A DNA stretch of 38,166 nt from an uncultured Christensenella sp. (GTDB taxonomy: Bacteria; Bacillota; Clostridia; Christensenellales; Pumilibacteraceae). Position 1 is the first letter of the stretch; the number at the start of each line of letters is the position of its first letter. The DNA is taken from positions 1-38,166 of the forward strand of contig CAJTNI010000015.1 of the NCBI GenBank assembly GCA_910577945.1, read 5' to 3'. The notes under the pieces were generated by a model. That model made no database searches and was not told where the DNA came from. It saw only the letters and a program-made list of their open reading frames with translations. This document shows, in pieces, positions 25,602 to 34,300 of the stretch. The position numbers and the translations under genes were made by a program.

Positions 25602-25634
25602 ATAATGTCGAATAGTGTATATATTCGGCATTAT
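25602..25634 (+). promoter_or_regulatory. 5' stem-loop of the giant operon
   Basis: A 13-bp stem (25602-25614 with 25622-25634; core arms AATGTCGAATA and TATTCGGCATT, one G-U pair) with a 7-base loop begins about four bases after the predicted transcription start. It could stabilise the long mRNA or act as an operator. No T run follows, so termination is unlikely. Confidence 0.65.
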
Positions 25635-25683
25635 CGCCGTCTCGTAACGGCAGTCAGCTTACTTCGAAGAGGGGTTCATATCA

Positions 25684-28600
25684 ATGAAATCAGCTCAACA
25701 CACCAATAAATTCAAGTCGAAACTCATGTCGCTTGCGGTATGTGCGACTTTTATTATATGCGCGGCACTGTCGTTCCTGTTCGTAAACGTGGGCGGCGTA
25801 CCGAAAGCGGCGGGCGAAACGGGCGAGCACGGCGTGCGATTCGTGCAGGTAGCCGCAGGGCAGGATTTTGCGATTGGCCTTACATACGACGGCAATCTTT
25901 ACGGTTGGAGCTTGCTGGACGGGCGCAGCGGCGCGACCTCTGTCAACACAGGCGCGACCACTCTCGGCGGATATTATACGTCCGTACCCACCAAAATCGA
26001 CGTCAAGTTCAGATACGGACCGGGCACGGGCAACACCGTGATGCCTTGGAACAACGGCGTAGTGAGCGGCAAGCGCTATCACGACGAATTGCCCGCGGGC
26101 AGCGACAGAATAGTTCAGATAGCTACAACCAGATATACGGCGGCGTTTCTTACCGCCAACGGGTATATATATACTTGGGGCAAGCCTATCTCCGACGTAA
26201 GCTACAATCAAAATAAAGAATATAACAGCTTGCTGCTGCGTACCGAAGAGGTTTCGTTCGGCGGCGGGCATTTCTATACTCCGTATATAATCAACTACGA
26301 AAGCTATTTCAGCGTATCGGGCTCGTCGGGTTCGTCTACGCATACCGAGACCGCTAACCACGCTTTGCAATTAATGCGTCCTACGGGAACGAGCGGATTT
26401 TCGGACGCTTCGCTCGCGGGCGGCGAATATAACTATATATTCGTGTATGCGCGCGGCAGCGCGTATTACACGTACGTTTGGGGCTCGCTCATGTATGCGG
26501 CGACCAACCTCGAACCGAAGGACACGCCGTACCTGATGTCCGGCAATACTCAAAACTCGTTGTGCAACGACGATTCCGAACAGCGATTTGCATACAAGAC
26601 GGCATATTCTAAAGGCGAAAGCTCGAAAATTACGGCGATAGCGGGCGGACATACCGTCGGCTTTAACCTCTCCGACGACTTGGAGATAGGCACAAACGCG
26701 GGCAACGCGTCCTCGCTCGCCTTGCGCGGCAAAAATTTCATTACCTCGCGTAATTTCAAGCAAGGCAGTACGACGACGAACGCCGAGGGCAAAACTACGA
26801 CCGTTCTCGACGTTACCAAAACCGTCGAAACGACCGACGGATTTTCCGATATTTTGTTCCCGTATGGCGGCGTAGACTACAAAGCGGAAAACGGCATAGT
26901 CGGCGCGTCGGGTAATGCGGGCAAGGTGACGGGCGAAAGCGCGGACGGCGTAAACGGTCAAATTTCTTTTAAAGTAACGGGCTCGGCGGATAGTCAGGTC
27001 GATACCAATTTGCAGTATTACGGCAGAGTGGCCGGCGGATATACGTTCCTTGGCAGCAGCAATAGAAGCATACTCGGCGCTAACGGCATGGATATAACCA
27101 CCGACAACAACGTGGATGCAAAAGCCATACTCAACGGCGTGTCGCTCGGCAATGACGTGGGCTACGCCATTGTCGGCGGCGCAAGCAACGTTTTGTATGC
27201 TTGGGGCGATAACGCCGAGGGTCAGCTCGGCGGCGGCGAGGGCGACACGAGAACGCATGCCTCCGCTCCCGTTCAGGTCGGCGCGATAAGCAATCCGGTA
27301 TCGGTTGCGGCGGGTAGACAGCTGTCTGCGAAGGACGTTCCGTTCAACAGCGCGAGCACCTTTAAAGATAGCAATATAGACGCATTCAATCCGTTGACGG
27401 CCAACGAGGCGGCGTACATTACGGGCGTGCTCGACAGCAGCGGCGATTTGTACGTTTGGAGCAATACGCTCAATGACCCTACGCCCGTCGAATACGCGGG
27501 CAAGCAAGGGCAGTTTGCCGCGGTGTATTCGGGCTACGGCAATTATTTATTTGCGATAACCAAGCAGGGCAAGCTTGTTCAGATTTCCGTCAAAGAGAAC
27601 CAAAACGACGTAAAATTGCACGATACCTTCGGTACGGTCGACGCGAACGGCGTGGTCAGCACCGTTAATTCCGATTGGACCAAGAACGACGGCAACAGCG
27701 TCACGTTTGCCACCGTCGACCAAGACGTCGAGTACGGCTCCGTCATTATCTACGCGGACGCCGTGGAAACTGTAACGGAGGGCAAGAGCCCCGTCACGTA
27801 TAAAGGCGCGTCGCTTATCAAGACCAATCCGTCGGGCGACTCTTACCGCATACTCGATTGGAACGACGGCACGGGCGATGCCGATATCGAATATTTAAAG
27901 AGCTCCCCGCTCAATTTGACCGTGCCGAGGTTCGAGTTCAACGGCAAGGTAATGACGAGCGCGCAGATTAAAAACATGTTCTCGTACGAGGTTGTGTATG
28001 GTACGAAGAACGTAGGTACGGACGATAATCCCAAGGCGGCGGGTACGGTCGGCATAAAGATTACGCCCAAGCAATCCACCAAGGGCAAGCCCGTCAAGGT
28101 GTCGTTCTACGTGGCGCGCTACGACAACGCGTCGGAGTTCGAAACGTCCGCAAACGCCGATAACGGTTATATAAGAGGCGACGACAACGCCGTATATTAC
28201 GACTACAAAGAATGCTCCGTCGAGTTTATCGCCGACAATACCGAGGCTGTCATGCAGTTCTCGCCGTTCGGCGACGGCGCAGTCAAGGACGACGGCGCGG
28301 GCAATTCCAACATTCCGCTCCTCGACCCCAACAATAAATACAACAAAGTGTATACGCTCGCCGTTCAGGACGTTTCGGGCGGTATCGGCGCGCTTTCCGA
28401 TTACCTGTTTAAAAATAATAGCGGCGTAATCGACCCTGCGGCGAGCACGCTCAAAGCCGATATCAACGATTATATCGAAAAGAACGAGCCCGGCTTCCCC
28501 GCAAAGAGCAAGGTCGCCGCGGGGCACCTAGATTACTATCTCGGTTCGGCGGCGGAATCCGTATACTATACGGGCAGCTATCAGTATCTGTTCAAGGACA

Positions 28601-31374
28601 GAGATACCGACCTTATCAAATTCAACAACGTAACGGGCACGTCGGCGGGCAGCGCGATTGAGCGCAGTCCCGTTACCTCGTTTGACGTTTCCGTCACGCT
28701 CGACAGAACCGCGGTCGCGGCGATAGGCGGCAAGCTCGACGTCGGCGCGAACGGCGTTCGTCCCATCGACACAGATTTCAACAATACTTTCGGTATTTAC
28801 AATATCAAGCTCGGCGCGGCGGACGACGACGGCAATCGCACGCTGTCGTTCACGTACGACATTTTGCGTTTTACCGCAAAGGACTCTACGGGCATGATAG
28901 CGTACGACGGCGAGGATAGCGATTTCACACCGTCCGACTATATAACGACCAAGACAGAGGCGGCAAACAGCTACCCGTACTTGCTCAATACCTCCGAGTT
29001 CAGCGGCATCACCGAATCGTTCGCGCCCGACACGGGCGCAACGGCGGACGCTCGGCCGTGGAGCGAGTCGTTGCACGTATTCGCGCAGGCGACGCTGCGC
29101 GTGGAAAGCTTGAAGGTGGGCGGCGCGTTGACCGCAGTCGATTTGTACGGCAACAAGGACGCGGGCAAAGCCGAACCCGAAAATAAGTATACGGGCAACC
29201 GCTATACGGTTTACTATACCGACGATTACGGCTCGGAGTTCGGTCCTGCGGCGATAGGCAACGAGATTAACATTCCGCTCAAAAGCTTTGTGCCCGTCAC
29301 GAGCAACATTGCGTTCTCGTTCAACAACGTCGCCAACAGCACGTCCGAATACAAGAAATTCGACGACCAATTCAGCGACGAAACGGGCAGCGGCGAGACC
29401 GTCGTGCACCTTACCGCAAGCAATATCACAATCAGACCCACTACGCAAGCCGATATAACGTTCACTGTCGCGTTGCAGCGTTTTTACGGCGCGCAAACCT
29501 TCGGCAAGGGCGAGAGCCGCGACGAAAAGATTTACATTACTTTCGTAATCAACCGTATCGGCGGATTTAATTTCAATACCATTACGTCGGGCTCAAACGC
29601 CAAGCTCGATTACGACGTTTCGCAAGCGAGCTTTATCGACGTGTTCGGCGGCGCGGGCGCGCTCAACTCGGGATACCCGCTTATAGTGTTGTCCGAAAGC
29701 TGCCGCGCCAAGCTCAAACTAACGGGCTTGCAGAGCTCCGACGCCAACGTGCTCGCAGTAAGCAAAACGTCCGAAACCACGGTTTCGCTCGCTCCCAACG
29801 CGTCGGGCAGCGTCGTCGTGCAGTTTATTCTCACGGTTTACGGGCGCAGCGAGATTGTCAGATTGCAGTTCGACGTATCCGGCGTGACCACCGTCAACGA
29901 CGATATCAGCCTTATCGACACGCATTATCAATATCTCAACATACTGCTCAATAAGCTCAGAAAATCCAATTCGTTCGTTGCGGGCATAGAGGATTACAGC
30001 ATTTTGCCCGACGACGTCGAAAACGCGTATTACTTTACCGACGCGGAAGGCAACAGGCTGGAAGCCGCGCCCAAGTTCGTGCGCAGCGTGCGCTTTATCG
30101 ACCTCGGCAGGAGCAACCCCATGGTGCGCGTCGAGGCTAACAGCGAGGAGTTGGAAAACTCGTCCGATACCTACTATCTGCACCTGCGTTACGGCAGAAT
30201 TTCCGATTCCGTCGCCGAAAAGACGTACGCGGAAATGACCGAAAAGAATATTCCCGTTCTCGAAACGCGTCAAAAGATTTCGTCGAGCAAGAAGATAGTC
30301 CCGGGCGACCCCAACTATCTCAACCCGTATTTCGGCATTGTAGACAGCATTTACACGCTGTGGATTGACGTCGACAACGTAGACGACAAGCACAAGTCGT
30401 CCACCGACGCGTCCGATTGGTACGTCGTGGGTGAGAACACCGACGCGGTCGTGCACGTGCGCGTGCAGTATTTGTTGGAGCTTGTAAAGACGCAAAACCC
30501 CGACCAATACGACATATTCCGCGTTTCCGCCTCGTCGTCCGACGCGCAGTATTTCAATTACGATTACAACGCCAACAACGAGATTATAATTACGCCGATA
30601 TCCAACACGCCCAAGAGTCAGGCGGACCAAAAAGGCAACGACCCGCTCACCATTACCGTAGCGGTCAAGCCCAAATCCACGACCAGCGAAAACTCCAATA
30701 TAATTTTGGCGTTCCGCGTGTCCATCGACGGAATTTCCACCACTCTGCCCAAAGAGACGTACGTCACGATTTGGCTTGTTGCGTTCTTCTCGTCGTTCGG
30801 CGTGCTGTTGATTATCTTTATCATTCGGCTTATTATCTATTGGAAGCGCCGCAGCAAGCAACGCGCGCTCATTAAGCGCAACCAAGAGCTTATCAAGATG
30901 CGCGACCGCATTCACAACAAAGCGACGGCGGCTACGCGCGAGCAGGTAGTGCGCACCAAGCTGAAAATGGAAGACCCCAAATACGCGAAAATGTTTAACG
31001 ACATGCGCAAGGACAAGGAAAACGAGAGCGGCATAACGCTCGAAAATTCCGAGCTTGCCGCTATGGCAGACGACAAGTCGAAAAAGAAAAAGAAGAAAAA
31101 AGGCGGCAAGAAATCCATTGCCGAGCTTAAAGCCGAGTTAGAGGCAAAGAAGGCGGCCATCGCTCAGGCGCAGAGCGCTACGCCCGTCAACCCGTTCGGC
31201 GACGGCGGTGCGGACAGCGGCATGGGCGGTATGGGCGGCATGGACGGCGCGTTCGGCGCGCCCGACGTCGGGTTCGGCGAACCTGCGTTTACGCCCGAAG
31301 CCACGTTCGCTCCCGACATGGACGGCGATGCGATTGTCTTTGACGCGCCCGACAACGGCGACGGCATGCTGTAA
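25684..31374 (+). CDS. Giant type I membrane surface protein with RCC1-like propeller
   Basis: A 1896-residue protein not recognised beyond its parts. It has a signal peptide (hydrophobic core about 15-35, cleavage near KAA at 41-43). RCC1-like repeats fill residues about 48-640: blocks such as VQVAAGQDFAIGL near 52, IVQIATTRYTAAFL near 143, ITAIAGGHTVGFNL near 315, LYAWGDNAEGQLG near 505 and DLYVWS near 585 suggest a seven-bladed propeller. About 1050 beta-rich residues follow, perhaps Ig-like. One membrane segment (about 1696-1719) leads to a 177-residue cytosolic tail with a run of seven Lys, a short helix and a Gly/Met-rich end. ATG 25684 follows AAGAGGGG. It heads a three-gene unit. Adhesion or envelope architecture is only a guess. 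Confidence 0.85.
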   Translation: MKSAQHTNKFKSKLMSLAVCATFIICAALSFLFVNVGGVPKAAGETGEHGVRFVQVAAGQDFAIGLTYDGNLYGWSLLDGRSGATSVNTGATTLGGYYTSVPTKIDVKFRYGPGTGNTVMPWNNGVVSGKRYHDELPAGSDRIVQIATTRYTAAFLTANGYIYTWGKPISDVSYNQNKEYNSLLLRTEEVSFGGGHFYTPYIINYESYFSVSGSSGSSTHTETANHALQLMRPTGTSGFSDASLAGGEYNYIFVYARGSAYYTYVWGSLMYAATNLEPKDTPYLMSGNTQNSLCNDDSEQRFAYKTAYSKGESSKITAIAGGHTVGFNLSDDLEIGTNAGNASSLALRGKNFITSRNFKQGSTTTNAEGKTTTVLDVTKTVETTDGFSDILFPYGGVDYKAENGIVGASGNAGKVTGESADGVNGQISFKVTGSADSQVDTNLQYYGRVAGGYTFLGSSNRSILGANGMDITTDNNVDAKAILNGVSLGNDVGYAIVGGASNVLYAWGDNAEGQLGGGEGDTRTHASAPVQVGAISNPVSVAAGRQLSAKDVPFNSASTFKDSNIDAFNPLTANEAAYITGVLDSSGDLYVWSNTLNDPTPVEYAGKQGQFAAVYSGYGNYLFAITKQGKLVQISVKENQNDVKLHDTFGTVDANGVVSTVNSDWTKNDGNSVTFATVDQDVEYGSVIIYADAVETVTEGKSPVTYKGASLIKTNPSGDSYRILDWNDGTGDADIEYLKSSPLNLTVPRFEFNGKVMTSAQIKNMFSYEVVYGTKNVGTDDNPKAAGTVGIKITPKQSTKGKPVKVSFYVARYDNASEFETSANADNGYIRGDDNAVYYDYKECSVEFIADNTEAVMQFSPFGDGAVKDDGAGNSNIPLLDPNNKYNKVYTLAVQDVSGGIGALSDYLFKNNSGVIDPAASTLKADINDYIEKNEPGFPAKSKVAAGHLDYYLGSAAESVYYTGSYQYLFKDRDTDLIKFNNVTGTSAGSAIERSPVTSFDVSVTLDRTAVAAIGGKLDVGANGVRPIDTDFNNTFGIYNIKLGAADDDGNRTLSFTYDILRFTAKDSTGMIAYDGEDSDFTPSDYITTKTEAANSYPYLLNTSEFSGITESFAPDTGATADARPWSESLHVFAQATLRVESLKVGGALTAVDLYGNKDAGKAEPENKYTGNRYTVYYTDDYGSEFGPAAIGNEINIPLKSFVPVTSNIAFSFNNVANSTSEYKKFDDQFSDETGSGETVVHLTASNITIRPTTQADITFTVALQRFYGAQTFGKGESRDEKIYITFVINRIGGFNFNTITSGSNAKLDYDVSQASFIDVFGGAGALNSGYPLIVLSESCRAKLKLTGLQSSDANVLAVSKTSETTVSLAPNASGSVVVQFILTVYGRSEIVRLQFDVSGVTTVNDDISLIDTHYQYLNILLNKLRKSNSFVAGIEDYSILPDDVENAYYFTDAEGNRLEAAPKFVRSVRFIDLGRSNPMVRVEANSEELENSSDTYYLHLRYGRISDSVAEKTYAEMTEKNIPVLETRQKISSSKKIVPGDPNYLNPYFGIVDSIYTLWIDVDNVDDKHKSSTDASDWYVVGENTDAVVHVRVQYLLELVKTQNPDQYDIFRVSASSSDAQYFNYDYNANNEIIITPISNTPKSQADQKGNDPLTITVAVKPKSTTSENSNIILAFRVSIDGISTTLPKETYVTIWLVAFFSSFGVLLIIFIIRLIIYWKRRSKQRALIKRNQELIKMRDRIHNKATAATREQVVRTKLKMEDPKYAKMFNDMRKDKENESGITLENSELAAMADDKSKKKKKKKGGKKSIAELKAELEAKKAAIAQAQSATPVNPFGDGGADSGMGGMGGMDGAFGAPDVGFGEPAFTPEATFAPDMDGDAIVFDAPDNGDGML

Positions 31375-31386
31375 GAGGTGAGAGTC

Positions 31387-34300
31387 ATGACAAGAATTTC
31401 TATCAAGCGCAAATTACTCTTAATATCCGTAGCCTTGTTGTTCGTAGTCGCCGCAGTGCTGTTTACCGTATTCGGCTCGACGGGCGCGAAAGCGGAAGGC
31501 AACGAGGCGGGCGACGCAAGCTCCGCCACTCAAAAGATATCGTTGGAAATGGACGTAAACGGTATCAATGCCAGCATAGGCAATCAGGACACGCTCGATT
31601 CGAGCCCGTCCGCCATTACCGCCAACAACGGGCGTAATTACAAGACGCGCGTGGTTACGGCTACGGCGGCTGTGGATTGGTACGCATCCGCAAATCAGAT
31701 TACGGGACTTGTGGGCGCAAACTACAATTTCGTAGCGGACGGCATTATCAAGGACAGCAATTCGTTCGACGTTGCCGTTCAGCAATCGGTATATATCGTC
31801 GTTACCGCCAACGAGCTCGGCAGCGGCAGATTTACCGTAGACCTCGTAGATAGAACAAATGCCAATAATCGCATTACCGTCACGTTTTCCGTAGGCATTT
31901 CGGGAACGCTCGCGCCCATTGCGGACAGCGGCGTTACCAGCGTGCGCGTCGGCGGTAAGGTCGTAGACGGCGTAGAGGACAAGAGCGAGCGCATTTGGTC
32001 GCCGTCCAATTTCTCCGATTTCGTGCTCAACCTCGAAGACAGGTTAAAGGGCAGAGCTTTGTATTACGGCGGCGGCACAGAGCCGTCGGGCTGGAACACG
32101 TTGGTCGGCATTCCCGGCGACGAAACCAAGCCGCGCGTTATTTCCTCCGTCGAGCATTTGAGCATTGTCACGGACGGTTCGGCGGGCGACACGGGCATAT
32201 CGCTCGTGGACGGCGCAATCACCAAGGTGGTTCGCACCAATCCGTCGGGTTCGGAGCATTTTGCGCCGAGTGCGAGCGCGTATCTTTCGCTTACCGCGAA
32301 TACGATTAACGCGTATACCTCGGGCAAGGACGGTTACAAGGACGAGAACGGCGCGGATAAGCCGATGTCCGAACGCGAAAAGATTTTCTGGGGCGATACG
32401 CATTACATTCAAGTGCGCGTCGTGAGCAACGACGACAGCCAAAAGGCGTTCCTCATTCGCATTCCCGTCAAGTTCCTGCCGTCCAATCCTCAGACCAAGG
32501 AATTGCGTCCGAGCTTGCTCAAATTCAACGTCAGGAGCGAATACACCTACGACATTTCCCGTCAAAACTACTACGACGGCAACAACACGCTGTTGGAGGC
32601 GGGCAGCGAGGCGCGCACCAAAGCCGTGGAAACGGGCTACAAGGCGGTCATTTTGCGCCCGACCGATATAGTCGAATACTCGTTCCCCGCGACCGAGGCG
32701 TACGGCAACAGCATGAAATTCGCGTGGCAGTCGATTACGACGTCCGAGACCAGCGATTATCTCATCGAAAAGTACGACCCCGACAATCTCAATCAAGACC
32801 CCGACACAATGTATCCGACCGCGCTTAAAATCACGGTGCTCACCAACGACAGCCACATAGTGGACGTGGGCGTGGATTACTACACGTCGGAGGGCAGACA
32901 GCGCCCGCTTACCGTGTCGCTTTCGCTCATCGGGTACGGCAACTATTCCATAACCCTGCGTTCCATAAACAATACGCAGGCGGTCACGTACAACGCGCTT
33001 ACCGACGAGGCGTTTTTGGAGCTGCAAAAAGACGGCTACCAAATGACGGGCGCGAGACCGTACGCCGACGGCGAAAACAGCGATTTCAACACCAACATGC
33101 TGGCGGTGTCGTTCAATCAGAACATGCTTTCCATCAAGCCCAACGCCGATAATATATCGGGTCAGGTCGGCGCAAAGGTGGAAATGGATTTCGTCAACGA
33201 CCGAAACGAGAAAATCACCGTCGTGTCGGAAATGTTCACCGTGGATATCACGGGCGAGGACTTTTTCGTAATGTTCCCGGGCTGGCGCGGCTGGCTTATT
33301 ATCGCGGCGTGCATACTCGGCGGCATTATACTGATACTCTTTATCGTTTGGATTTTCATACATTCCATATCCAAGCACAAGCAGGACGAGTTGGCGACGC
33401 AAGCGCCCGTTTCGTCGTATATAATCAAGCTTAATTCGACGATTGCGGCTACGCAGGCACAGCAGCGCATGGCTGCCGACGCGGCGTTGTCGCAGGCAAG
33501 CACGCAAATGCTGCTCGGGGCAGGTCCTACGGGCACGCCCGCCGCCGACCCCAACACGTTGCAGCTCGCGTCGGGCATTCCTTCGCAGCCCGCGCCCACC
33601 ATGTCCGTGCCCGGCAGCGGTCCCGTAATGAGCGAGCCGCAGCCCACTGTTCCGCAGGAGCAGGGCGAGGATTACGACGAGCTTATCGCCAAGTATATCA
33701 GCGACGACGAGCTTTTGGAGCGCATATTCAAGGAGAAGTACGAGCCGCGCGGAATGGTGCGTCGCACGTTCTTCAAATCCAAGGATTTGCAGGCGCGCGA
33801 GCTCGAAAAAGAGAAAAAGCGCATAATCGACCGCTACAAATCGCCCATGCCCATGGACGAGGCGATTATGAGCGAGGAAGAACTCAAATCCGCCGACGTC
33901 AAGTCTGCGCCTTCGGAAACGTCCGAGCCGCAGGAGACCGAGGAAGCGCCCGCAATTTACGTAATAGACCTCGGGTTCGACCCCGATTCGCCGCTGTACG
34001 TGGAGAATACCGCGACCGACGAGTTCTCGGCGGAAAAGATAGACATAGACGTTTCGCCCGAGGAGTCAAATCTGCGCAGCATCGAAAAGCGTCTCGATAT
34101 TCTCGCGCGCGAGCTTGCCGAGCTCGGTTCGCGTCTCGACAAGGTAAATTCCGAGTCGGGCAAAGCCAAATCAATCGAGGACGATTTGCGCGAAAAGATT
34201 GCCAAAGCGGAGGCGGACGACGAGCAGTACGGCAAGGATATCGAGGACCTCGAATTCAAGCTAGCGTCGGCTAAGCAGAAAGAGAAAGAGCGTATCACTC

